This document shows positions 15,008-22,815 of a stretch of DNA of 24,578 nucleotides, piece after piece. Origin of the DNA: an uncultured Prosthecobacter sp. (GTDB lineage Bacteria; Verrucomicrobiota; Verrucomicrobiia; Verrucomicrobiales; Verrucomicrobiaceae); NCBI GenBank assembly GCA_947523045.1, contig CANNUR010000017.1:1-24578 (forward strand), in the 5' to 3' direction. A program made the position numbers and the translations under genes. The notes beneath the pieces were generated by a model that was given only the letters and a program-made list of their open reading frames with translations, ran no database searches and was not told where the DNA came from. Position 1 is the first letter of the stretch. Each line of letters opens with the position of its first letter.

Positions 15008-15883
15008 ATGCTCCCCCACTTCCAGGTTCTTCAGGACATCTGGAACGCGCCGGGGAATCGGCAAAACCGACTTGCTTCAGTGCTGCGGGCGGCGCGGTGG
15101 TTCGGGCGCTGCCATCGGCAACCTCAGGGCGGGCCGGTGCTGCTGCCGGTGTTTGGTTCGCGGGTCTATCCCTGCCACGTCGACAGCATCATCGCCAAGC
15201 ATGTCATGTACCGCTCGGCCTGGTATGACTGGGATCTGCTGAACTTCATGAAGGCGGTGCTGCGACCCGGCGATCACTACCTGGATGTCGGGGCCAACAC
15301 CGGCCTGCACACCCTGCTGGCTTCGACCGTGACCGACCGCCTCACCTGCGTGGAACCGGAACCGCACAACCTGGAGCGACTGCGCCGCACCCTGGCGCTG
15401 AACGGGCTTGAATCGGCGGTTGTGCTGGCGGTGGCGGCCGATGAGCGTGAAGGCAGCGTGGCGTTGGAGGGTGACGATGTGTTCACCCGGCTCCGTGACG
15501 GGGGTTCTGCGGCGGCCGTGCCCGCCGTCCGACTCGACGAGGCGCTGGGAGCCGGGGCACGGGTGGACTTCGCCAAGATCGATGTCGAGGGTGCCGAGGG
15601 ACGTGTCCTGCGTGGCCTGACCGGCCTGATGGAACGCGCTGCCCTGCCGCTGATCGCCTTTGAATGCTTCGGTCACCTGCGCGCCTTTGGCGAGGAGCCG
15701 GCCGACCTGCTCGACTGGCTGCGCGCGCGCGGTTACACGGTCGCCGTCTACGATCACGAGGACCGCACCCTCGATACCCGCGATCGGCTGGCGGCCGGCG
15801 CCACCGACCTGATCGCCTTTGATCGCGAGGGGCGGCGGCGGATCGGGGAGCGACTGTCGCAGGTGGTGGTGCTGGAATCCTGA
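15008..15883 (+). CDS. FkbM-family methyltransferase 1
   Basis: A 291-aa protein. The SAM-binding loop is YLDVGANTGL (91-100), motif II CVEPEPHNL (114-122), a conserved ALNG segment (130-133) and the FkbM signature KIDVEGAE (190-197), then PLIAFEC. FkbM proteins transfer methyl groups to hydroxyls, and several act on sugars of polysaccharides or natural products. The N-terminal 85 residues, with Trp- and Tyr-rich AWYDWDLLNF, are usual for the family. The ATG follows CTCCCTCCCCC, the inner end of the left compound repeat, with no Shine-Dalgarno site. It is GC-rich, like the flanking housekeeping genes. It is the first gene of the repeat-bounded block. Confidence 0.9.
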   Translation: MLPHFQVLQDIWNAPGNRQNRLASVLRAARWFGRCHRQPQGGPVLLPVFGSRVYPCHVDSIIAKHVMYRSAWYDWDLLNFMKAVLRPGDHYLDVGANTGLHTLLASTVTDRLTCVEPEPHNLERLRRTLALNGLESAVVLAVAADEREGSVALEGDDVFTRLRDGGSAAAVPAVRLDEALGAGARVDFAKIDVEGAEGRVLRGLTGLMERAALPLIAFECFGHLRAFGEEPADLLDWLRARGYTVAVYDHEDRTLDTRDRLAAGATDLIAFDREGRRRIGERLSQVVVLES

Positions 15884-15899
15884 ACTTCAAGCCCTGCAC

Positions 15900-17168
15900 A
15901 TGGTTGAACGCTTGTCATTGCCAGCCGGAAGGCTGGCCACGCTGAAGCGCTGGTCGCTGCTGTCCGGGCAGGTGGCGGTCATGCAGGTGCTGGTGCAGGG
16001 CGTCGGGGCCGTCACGGGATTACTGCTGATCCGCGCCTTGCCCAAGGAGGAGTACGCCTGGTTCACCCTCGCCGCCTCCATGCTCGCCACGCTGAACCTG
16101 CTCGCCGATGGCGGCATTTCCACCGCCCTGACCTCGATCGGCGGGCGTGTGTATCAGGATCCGCCGGTGTTTTCCCGTCTGCTGGCCGACGGTCGCCGGC
16201 TGGCCCTGCGTCTCGGCCTGATCGGGGCTCTGCTGGCCACGCCGTTTTTCTGGCATCTCTATGCGCGTCTGGAAACGCCGGCGGTCACGGCGGCCTGGCT
16301 GGTCGGGCTGGCCCTGCTGGCCACGGTGCCTGCCATGACCAGCACGCTGCTTGCCGTCGCCAGCCGCCTGCACTCCCGTGCGAGCGAGGTGCAACTGGCG
16401 GAATTGCTCAGCGCCGGGGTTCGGCTGGTCTTGACCCTCGCCCTGCTCGGTCTCGGCTGGGTCGAGGCGCGCGGTGTTTTTGCCATCACCCTGCTGGCCG
16501 CCGTCGTTCAAGCGGGATTGTTGAAGCGCTACACCCGGGTTTTCACCTCGCCCGCACCCGCCGTCGCGGGACAGGGGCGCGAAATTGGCGCTTTCATCCG
16601 GGCGCTGTACGGCAATCATCTGTTCTTCTGTCTTCAGGGACAAATCACGACCTGGATCATTGGCCTGCTCGCAGGGGTGCAGCAACTGGCCGACCTCGGG
16701 GCGCTGTCGCGGCTCGCCGTTTTGTTTGCCGCAATGGGGGCACCGTTTGCGCATTTGGTGACCCCGGCCTTGGCGCGCATTCAGGATAAAACCGTGCTGC
16801 GTCGGCGCTTCATGCTGACGCTTGGAGTCGCGGCCAGCTTGGTTGTGGCCGTGCTTTTGGTGGCCGTATGGCTGCCATCGCCCTTTCTGTGGTTGATCGG
16901 GGAGAAATACGCGCACCTGGGGCGTGAATTGCCGCTGGCGTTGGCCTCACAGGGTTTGGCTCTCTTCAGTGGCATTTGCTGGGGCTTGATCATTGTTCGC
17001 GGCTGGGTGCGTCATGCCTGGGTGACGATTTTGACCACCGTGATCGGGATGATCCTTGGCGCCTGTCTTGCCGACCTGAGATCGGTCTCGGGCGTGCTAC
17101 TGTTCAATCTCATCACGCAGTTGCCGACGATCGTGGTTTGTTTGGTGATCGCGTTGAAAAAGGTCTAG
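15900..17168 (+). CDS. Wzx-like polysaccharide flippase (MOP superfamily)
   Basis: A 422-aa, highly hydrophobic protein with about 12 likely membrane segments, starting with LKRWSLLSGQVAVMQVLVQGVGAVTG, the usual opening of O-antigen/exopolysaccharide translocases. ALPKEEYAWFTLAASMLATLNLLADGG and a late charged loop TVLRRRFMLTLGV fit the Polysacc_synt family. It would flip lipid-linked oligosaccharide units across the inner membrane. The ATG at 15900 puts the first hydrophobic segment near the N-terminus; an earlier in-frame ATG at 15819 overlaps the FkbM gene and adds a non-membrane Trp/Gly-rich leader. It implies a Wzx/Wzy-type assembly route, though no Wzy polymerase is seen here. Confidence 0.85.
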   Translation: MVERLSLPAGRLATLKRWSLLSGQVAVMQVLVQGVGAVTGLLLIRALPKEEYAWFTLAASMLATLNLLADGGISTALTSIGGRVYQDPPVFSRLLADGRRLALRLGLIGALLATPFFWHLYARLETPAVTAAWLVGLALLATVPAMTSTLLAVASRLHSRASEVQLAELLSAGVRLVLTLALLGLGWVEARGVFAITLLAAVVQAGLLKRYTRVFTSPAPAVAGQGREIGAFIRALYGNHLFFCLQGQITTWIIGLLAGVQQLADLGALSRLAVLFAAMGAPFAHLVTPALARIQDKTVLRRRFMLTLGVAASLVVAVLLVAVWLPSPFLWLIGEKYAHLGRELPLALASQGLALFSGICWGLIIVRGWVRHAWVTILTTVIGMILGACLADLRSVSGVLLFNLITQLPTIVVCLVIALKKV

Positions 17169-17198
17169 AAGCTCCATCCTCTCGGGGCGATTTCCATC

Positions 17199-17972
17199 AT
17201 GGCACGTTTTCGTATCAGTCCAGCCAGAGTCCTTCGTTGTCTGAAGCTTTTCAGGCATGTGTCGTGTTGGGATGCCTGCCGTCTGGTGCTGTTTCGCTAC
17301 ACGCCAGACGAGGTGATCCGTGTCCGGGTACGGAAATGGAATCGCGGGGTGTGGTTGCGCCCCGGGACCACGGACCTGCAGGTTTTTCAAAAGGTCGTGA
17401 TCGATGAGGAGTATGCGCCTCCGGAAGCCTTGCATGCCTCAGGCATTCTGGATGCCGGCGCCTACATTGGCTTGTCGACCCTTTACCTGCATCATTGGTA
17501 TCCCGAGGCGGAAATCCTCGCCATCGAGCCCGATCCGCGGACGTTTCAACTTCTGGAAAGGAACACCAGGGGAGTTGAGCGCATCCATGTGTTGAATGGC
17601 GCACTCTGGTCCGGTTCCTCAAGCTGCACCTTTCAGGCTGACACAAGCCAGCCCTGGGCCTCGCGAATCGTCAAGGGTCCGGCACAAGCAGAAAACCAAG
17701 TCCGTGCCGTCTCCCTCAATGACATCGAGGACCTTCTGGGTAGGCCGGTCGACTTCATCAAGATGGACATCGAAGGCGCGGAGGAAGTGGCGTTTCGCGA
17801 CGTCGACGAACGGGTGAGCCAAGCCCTCAAGGCCATGGTGATTGAATTCCACGAGCGGTTTTATCCGGGGAGTTCGAAGTCGACCGTTTCCTTCGCGAAA
17901 CGGCGCGAGCATCAGCGCTGGGAACAGGGGGAGAATACCTGGTTCATTTTTCAAGTGGAGGGGGTGAAATGA
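17199..17972 (+). CDS. FkbM-family methyltransferase 2
   Basis: A 257-aa protein. Motif I is DAGAYIGLST (85-94), motif II AIEPDPRTF (108-116), and the FkbM signature is KMDIEGAEE (188-196), then AMVIEFHERF. The N-terminus has a family-typical lead with LRPGTTDLQVFQKVVIDEEY, a pattern often seen in FkbM proteins near capsule loci. Base composition is visibly lower in GC than in the rml genes. The stop overlaps the ATG of the GT2 gene (ATGA) and GGAGGGGG precedes that start, so the two are coupled. The methyl acceptor is unknown. Confidence 0.88.
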   Translation: MARFRISPARVLRCLKLFRHVSCWDACRLVLFRYTPDEVIRVRVRKWNRGVWLRPGTTDLQVFQKVVIDEEYAPPEALHASGILDAGAYIGLSTLYLHHWYPEAEILAIEPDPRTFQLLERNTRGVERIHVLNGALWSGSSSCTFQADTSQPWASRIVKGPAQAENQVRAVSLNDIEDLLGRPVDFIKMDIEGAEEVAFRDVDERVSQALKAMVIEFHERFYPGSSKSTVSFAKRREHQRWEQGENTWFIFQVEGVK

Positions 17973-18958
17973 TCCGGTTGAGCATCATCATCTGCACCCT
18001 GAACCGTGAGCAGGTTCTCTGCGATACCCTGCGTGCCGTCGTAGTCCTGATGCAGGGGCGTGCGGACGTCGAACTCTTGGTCATTGACCAAACCCGGCAG
18101 CATGAGCCGGAAACCGAGGCCTGCCTGGCGGACCTGGCCGACAGCTTGCAACTGCACCGTGTGGATTTCGCCAGCCTGACGCGCGCCCGCAACCATGGGG
18201 TGCGTCTCGCCCGCGGTGACGTTGTTCTCTTCCTCGACGATGACATCGTGCCCGTGCCCGAGTTGCTGGACGCTCACCTGCGATGCTATGAAGATCCTGC
18301 TCTTGCCGGGGTGGGGGGCTGCATGCTGTTGCCGGGAGGATCTCAGATTTCCAGGGAAGAGCTTCCTGTAGCCGAGTTGCGACGTTTGGAACGAGGCTTG
18401 GAGGACCGCTTCGATCTTGATTGGCCTCGTGATTTGAATTGGACTCCTGGATGCAATATGTCTTTCAGGCGCGAATGGCTGTTCCGCGTGGGTGGGTTTG
18501 ATGAAGCATTTTATGGCGCGGCCATCGGAGAAGAAGCGGAACTCTGTCACCGTGTGCGCAAGGCGGGTGGCCGGATCATCTATGCGCCTGCAGCCCGAAT
18601 CCTGCACTTGGTCAATCCTTCGGGGGGGTGCAGGGCCGCCGTGGCTGACCTGGAACGACTGGTGCAGGCGCTGGGGAATTCGTGGTACTATTGGAGGCAG
18701 ACGGGCGTGGCCATGCCAAGCCGACTCTGGCGCATGGCAAGGATTCTGCGCCCCCAGGTGGTTGGATTTGCCGCCTCCCGACATTCGAACTTGAGTTCAC
18801 GGGTGCGAACCATCCTCCAGGTTTTGACCCGATTGATGACCGAAGAGCCGCGTTCGCCTGTGTGGGGCTTGCGGCAGTCCGGCCCTGCCGGAACAGGCGC
18901 ATCGCATGCCGGCGACTGCAGTGTGTCGAGTGATCGGCCCACGCGTGGTGTGAAGTGA
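17969..18958 (+). CDS. Glycosyltransferase family 2
   Basis: A 329-aa GT-A enzyme. The N-terminus LSIIICTLNREQVLCDTL is the classical GT2 nucleotide-binding start, LLVIDQT takes the place of the usual VDDGS block, and LTRARNHGVRLARGDVVLFLDDDI (about 70-93) contains the metal-binding DDD. FRREWLFRVGGFDEAFYGAAIGEEAELCHRV is the acceptor-side motif with an acidic EEAE in place of the more usual GEDxDL. It adds one sugar to the growing glycan at the inner leaflet. A strong GGAGGGGG site lies 4 nt before the start, within the upstream gene. The C-terminal 30 residues look poorly conserved and Ser/Gly-rich. Confidence 0.9.
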   Translation: MIRLSIIICTLNREQVLCDTLRAVVVLMQGRADVELLVIDQTRQHEPETEACLADLADSLQLHRVDFASLTRARNHGVRLARGDVVLFLDDDIVPVPELLDAHLRCYEDPALAGVGGCMLLPGGSQISREELPVAELRRLERGLEDRFDLDWPRDLNWTPGCNMSFRREWLFRVGGFDEAFYGAAIGEEAELCHRVRKAGGRIIYAPAARILHLVNPSGGCRAAVADLERLVQALGNSWYYWRQTGVAMPSRLWRMARILRPQVVGFAASRHSNLSSRVRTILQVLTRLMTEEPRSPVWGLRQSGPAGTGASHAGDCSVSSDRPTRGVK

Positions 18959-19002
18959 GGCGGCCAAGTTTTTGATGCTTCTTGAAACCAATCGCGACTC
19001 TG

Positions 19003-19536
19003 ATGCAAATCCCGAAACTCGAGCCGCTGCTCTATGTGTGCAATCGGATCATCGCCAAGATCCCTTCGCACACAATCCGCCTGGCCTTCTATCGCAAGGT
19101 CATGCAGTTTGACATTGCCCGGAGCAGTCATGTTTTCATGGATGCCTGGTTTGACTCGCCTCACAACTTCAGCCTCGGAGCGCATTCGGTGATCAATCAG
19201 AAGTGCCGGCTCGACACACGCGGTGGCATTCGCATCGGCTCCAGTGTTTCGATCTCGGCGGAATGTGTCATCCTCACCGCCGATCATGATCCGCAAAGCC
19301 CGACCTGTGAGGCTCGGGTCCGACCGGTGGTGATCGAAGACTACGCATTCCTTGGCACAAGGGCGATGATCTTGCCAGGGGTCAGGGTTGGGCGTGGGGC
19401 TGTCATAGCCGCGGGAGCGGTGGTGACCCGGGATGTGCCGCCCATGACGATTTACGCAGGCGTGCCTGCGCGTCAAATCGGCGAACGTCGAGCTGAACTC
19501 AATTACCGTGTCGATTACGGGAGGCTGTTTTTTTAA
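19003..19536 (+). CDS. Hexapeptide-repeat (left-handed beta-helix) acyltransferase
   Basis: From the ATG at 19003 the protein has 177 aa. Several isoleucine-patch turns are seen: NFSLGAHSVINQKC, GGIRIGSSVSISAECVI, VVIEDYAFLGTRAMILPGV and VGRGAVIAAGAVVTRDV. The catalytic-type His lies in LTADHDPQ, and the usual YAGVPARQIGER closes the domain. This is the WbbJ/Maa-type O-acetyltransferase group, which acylates sugars with acetyl-CoA. An in-frame TTG at 18982 would add seven residues (KPIATL segment); neither start has a Shine-Dalgarno site. It fits a glycan-decorating role beside the methyltransferases. Confidence 0.87.
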   Translation: MQIPKLEPLLYVCNRIIAKIPSHTIRLAFYRKVMQFDIARSSHVFMDAWFDSPHNFSLGAHSVINQKCRLDTRGGIRIGSSVSISAECVILTADHDPQSPTCEARVRPVVIEDYAFLGTRAMILPGVRVGRGAVIAAGAVVTRDVPPMTIYAGVPARQIGERRAELNYRVDYGRLFF

Positions 19537-19545
19537 ATAATCGCA

Positions 19546-20280
19546 ATGGCTTTTTTTCACCAAATTAAAAATTGGATTGAGTCTATTTCAGGACTTCGCA
19601 TCTACCGTTCTACACTGCCGCATGGGACGGACCTGGTGTCTGACATTCGCAAGGTTGGAATGTGGCCGAAGCGGCCTCGCATCTTTGACATTGGTGCCCA
19701 TCTTGGGCAGACAGCGCTTGGCTTTCTGAAGACAAGTCCTGATGCTGTGATTCATTGCTTTGAGCCGGCCTCGAAGAATCATCAACAGTTGTGCCAAGCC
19801 GTGGCTGGTCATGAATCGATTCACACATGGCAGATGGCTTTTGCCGACGCGCCCGGTCAACTGACGCTGCATTTGAAAGCCCATAGCACCACGCATTCGT
19901 TGGTCAATGAGAGGGGGGCGGTCGAGAGTGAGCAAGTGCATGTTGACACACTCGACGCCTTTTGTGCACGTGAAGGCATCGCTAAAATTCACTTTTGCAA
20001 AGTTGATACGGAGGGTGCTGACCTCGCCGTTTTGCAAGGTGCATGTAGCCTGTTGCAAAAGCGACAGATTGATTTCGTGCAGGTGGAAACTTCGACTCGC
20101 AAGGATGTGGATGTCTTTTCACCGTTCAGCCAAGTGAATGACTACCTCATTGAGCTGGGCTATGAGTTGTTTGGCTTTTATGAACAGCAGCCCTGCTGGA
20201 CGGGGCGCCAAAGTTTGTTGTACTTCAATGCCGTCTACATCAGCCCCGCTCTTTTGAGCGATCGTCCGCCAGTTGATTGA
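19546..20280 (+). CDS. FkbM-family methyltransferase 3
   Basis: A 244-aa protein. Motif I is FDIGAHLGQT (47-56), motif II CFEPASKNH (71-79), and the FkbM signature is KVDTEGADL (152-160), with T for the usual V/I and D for the last E. DFVQVETS follows. The start region is very AT-rich for this genome (24 G+C of 60 in 19561-19620). The gene as a whole is markedly lower in GC than its downstream neighbour at 20305, a sign of separate origin. It lies 9 nt after the acyltransferase stop. The acceptor is unknown. Confidence 0.87.
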   Translation: MAFFHQIKNWIESISGLRIYRSTLPHGTDLVSDIRKVGMWPKRPRIFDIGAHLGQTALGFLKTSPDAVIHCFEPASKNHQQLCQAVAGHESIHTWQMAFADAPGQLTLHLKAHSTTHSLVNERGAVESEQVHVDTLDAFCAREGIAKIHFCKVDTEGADLAVLQGACSLLQKRQIDFVQVETSTRKDVDVFSPFSQVNDYLIELGYELFGFYEQQPCWTGRQSLLYFNAVYISPALLSDRPPVD

Positions 20281-20304
20281 TTGTTACGCTGACGATTTCT
20301 CGCC

Positions 20305-21240
20305 ATGCCCACCTCCCACGTCTTCTGCACCCTCGGCGAGGGCGACTACCATCACGGGGTCGCCGCGCTGCTGAACTCGCTGGTGCGCAACGGTTTCACC
20401 GGCGTCTTCGTCATCGGCTGGCGCGGTGCGCCGCCGCCCTGGCTGGAGTCGCTGGAGCGCCACCCCGAGGGCGGCTGGCGGGTGGGTGCCGTGCGCGTGC
20501 GCCTGGAGTCGCTCGACACGCCCTGGCTGCTTGCCCATGTCAAACCGCGCTTCCTGCTTGACCTGCTCGACCGGATCGAGCCGCAGGCCGGCACGGTCTG
20601 GTACGCGGATCCCGACCTTGTCGTCGATGCGCCCTGGACCTTCTTCGAGCGCTGGGTGGGGCAGGGGGTGGCGGTCTGCGAGGACAACTGCTTTGCCAAA
20701 CTCGCCCCTCACCACTACCTGCGCCGCGCCTGGGTGAGCTTCGCGCGTGAGCGACTCGGCCTCGAGCTCGATCCGGCGATGACTTGCGGTTTCAACTCCG
20801 GCTTCATCGGGGCGCGACGCGAGGATCGCGCCCTGCTCGAAACCTGGCGTCAGGCCCTTGAAGAATTGCCAGCGGTCGGCGTGCCGCTGGAACAGCTCAA
20901 GCCCGGCACCCGGCTCGACGTCTTCTTCGGCACCGATCAGGACACGCTCAACGTCGCCGCTTTGGCTCATCCGACGCGGATCAGCAGCCTCGGTCCCGAG
21001 GGCATGGGCTTTGCACCCGGCATGAGCGTGCTCTGGCACGCCGCCGACGCCCCCAAACCCTGGCGCCGCAACGATCTGCTCGAACTGCTGCGCCACGGGC
21101 GCGGGGTCGGCAACGCCCACCGCCGCTTCTGGCACTACGCCGACGGCCCCGTGCACTCCTGGCCCCCGGAGGAGCTGCGCTGGCGCCGCCTGCGCCAGCA
21201 GCTCGCGGTGGTGCTAAGCCGGGTGTATCACTCGGCTTGA
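20305..21240 (+). CDS. Probable GT-A-fold glycosyltransferase, family not recognised
   Basis: A 311-aa protein I cannot place in a named family with certainty. It opens with FCTLGEGDYHHGVAALLNSL, like GT8-type enzymes that begin with a strand and a short helix. VWYADPDLVV (98-107) supplies a D-x-D motif (D102, D104). CGFNSGFIGARRED (161-174) and FFGTDQDTLN (207-216) match the NSG and DQ motifs of GT-A transferases that act processively or on surface glycans. A late WHYADGPVHSWPPEE could bind acceptor. It is very GC-rich (47 G+C of 60 in 20461-20520), unlike the FkbM genes on both sides. Function as a glycosyltransferase is inferred from motifs and context. Confidence 0.65.
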   Translation: MPTSHVFCTLGEGDYHHGVAALLNSLVRNGFTGVFVIGWRGAPPPWLESLERHPEGGWRVGAVRVRLESLDTPWLLAHVKPRFLLDLLDRIEPQAGTVWYADPDLVVDAPWTFFERWVGQGVAVCEDNCFAKLAPHHYLRRAWVSFARERLGLELDPAMTCGFNSGFIGARREDRALLETWRQALEELPAVGVPLEQLKPGTRLDVFFGTDQDTLNVAALAHPTRISSLGPEGMGFAPGMSVLWHAADAPKPWRRNDLLELLRHGRGVGNAHRRFWHYADGPVHSWPPEELRWRRLRQQLAVVLSRVYHSA

Positions 21241-21244
21241 GGGG

Positions 21245-22045
21245 ATGCCTTTTCCATCTCACCTTATGCTGCGCAATTTGCTACGAAAGCTTTGTCGAGG
21301 GCTGGCCTATCACCGCACCTTGCGTGTCGATGGTTTTGAGGTCCCGCTTTTTGTGGCGCCAGATGCGCAATTGAAGTACCTCAAACCGGGCGTGCAATCG
21401 GAAGACCGAGAGTTGATTCGGATGGCCTGTCAGCATCTGCATGAGACGTCGGTGGTCTGGGACATTGGTGCCAATCTGGGTGTATTCAGTTTTGCCAGTG
21501 CCCTACAGGCAAGGGCTGGCACGGTGGTGGCCGTTGAAGCCGATGTTTGGCTTGCGGTTTTGCTGAACCAAACGCGGCTGCTGCCGGCCTATGCCGATTG
21601 CGACATACGCATCGTGCCTGCGGCGGTAGCGGACAAAGTTGGAGTGATGACGTTCTTGATTGCCGATGGTGGGCGTGCATCCAATGCACTCGAAGTCGCC
21701 GGCGGACGAACGCAGATGGGCGGAGTTCGAATGCGGCAGTTCGTGCCGACGCTGACGCTTGACACTTTGCTGGACAGTCAGCCACCGCCGGATTTTGTGA
21801 AAATCGACATTGAGGGTGCGGAATGGATGGCTCTCTGTGGCGCAGAGCGTTTGTTGAAAGAGGTGCGTCCCATTTTCTACATCGAAGTGGGCGCCGACAC
21901 TGCGGCCGATGTCTATGCGCGATTCGCTCAAGCCGATTACATCGCCGTCGATCCTGCCACAGTTGCTGTCGTGAGTGCCTGCGTTCCCAACACGTATTTC
22001 GTGCCGCGTGAGAGGCAGGCCGCCTTTAGCTTGATGTCGCGATAG
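21245..22045 (+). CDS. FkbM-family methyltransferase 4
   Basis: A 266-aa protein. Motif I is VWDIGANLGVFSF (71-83), motif II AVEADVWL (96-103, with EA in place of the usual EP), and the FkbM signature is KIDIEGAEW (176-184), then RPIFYIEVG. The start lies 4 nt after the previous stop; GGGG directly abuts the ATG, so the ATG at 21266 (MLRNLLRK) is an alternative. The GC content is lower than in the preceding gene. The C-terminus, with CVPNTYFVPRE, resembles FkbM proteins of capsule loci. Acceptor unknown. Confidence 0.87.
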   Translation: MPFPSHLMLRNLLRKLCRGLAYHRTLRVDGFEVPLFVAPDAQLKYLKPGVQSEDRELIRMACQHLHETSVVWDIGANLGVFSFASALQARAGTVVAVEADVWLAVLLNQTRLLPAYADCDIRIVPAAVADKVGVMTFLIADGGRASNALEVAGGRTQMGGVRMRQFVPTLTLDTLLDSQPPPDFVKIDIEGAEWMALCGAERLLKEVRPIFYIEVGADTAADVYARFAQADYIAVDPATVAVVSACVPNTYFVPRERQAAFSLMSR

Positions 22046-22056
22046 AGCCTCACTGA

Positions 22057-22815
22057 ATGAACTGGCCACAGAAACTCATTCGTAAGCTGTATCCTCATGG
22101 ATCGGTGCGCCATGTCCTGCGGGGGCCGCTGTGCGGGTGGTCTTTTGAGGTTGTTCCCGGCATGGGCTTGACCTATGCGCTGGGTTTCGATCATTTGAAT
22201 TTTCGCTTCCTCGCCAAGCGGTTGAGGGTGGGGCAGACGGTGTATGACATTGGTGCCAACTGCGGTCAGATGAGCCTGTTTTTCGCGGCGCTCACGGCGC
22301 CCGGTGGGCGGGTTTTGGCCTTTGAGCCGGCAGCCGAAAACGCGGCTCGCCTGCGCCGCAATTTGGTTCTCAACGGCGTGACTTCCGTCAAGGTTTTTGA
22401 GGCGGCGGTCGCTGAGGACGATCATCCTCGCCGCTTCAACTTCAATCCCGGCCAGCATACCACCGGTGGCCTGGCGGAATCCCGGGCGCATGCGGCCTTG
22501 TCCGTGGAAGAGAGCGAGGTTGCCTGCCTCAGCCTGGATGGTTTGCTGGCCCAAGGGGAAGCCGCCCCCGACCTGATCAAGATCGACGTCGAAGGCGGTG
22601 GCCTGGGGGTGATCCGAGGCGCCAAGCAACTGCTGTCACAGCATCGCCCCCAACTCTTCTTTGAGATTCACGCGGCTGGCATGGATGCCCCGGAACTCGA
22701 AGCTCTGCGCTGGCTCAAACGCGAGCTTGGCTATCGTTGGTTGGACCTGCAGGGCAGGGAAATCCTGGAGCTGACTCCCCTATGGGGTGAGCCAGTCTGG
22801 TGCGAAGTCGCATGA
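22057..22815 (+). CDS. FkbM-family methyltransferase 5 with altered EGAE motif
   Basis: A 252-aa protein. Motif I is VYDIGANCGQMSLFF (62-76), motif II AFEPAAENAARL (88-99), a LNG block (105-107), and the FkbM region KIDVEGGGLGVIRGA (175-189). The usual EGAE is changed to EGGG, which removes the second acidic residue present in three of the other four copies (replaced by Asp in the fourth). RPQLFFEIH follows normally. Activity is therefore less certain than for its paralogues. The TGA stop overlaps the ATG of the GT4 gene (ATGA). Confidence 0.86.
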   Translation: MNWPQKLIRKLYPHGSVRHVLRGPLCGWSFEVVPGMGLTYALGFDHLNFRFLAKRLRVGQTVYDIGANCGQMSLFFAALTAPGGRVLAFEPAAENAARLRRNLVLNGVTSVKVFEAAVAEDDHPRRFNFNPGQHTTGGLAESRAHAALSVEESEVACLSLDGLLAQGEAAPDLIKIDVEGGGLGVIRGAKQLLSQHRPQLFFEIHAAGMDAPELEALRWLKRELGYRWLDLQGREILELTPLWGEPVWCEVA

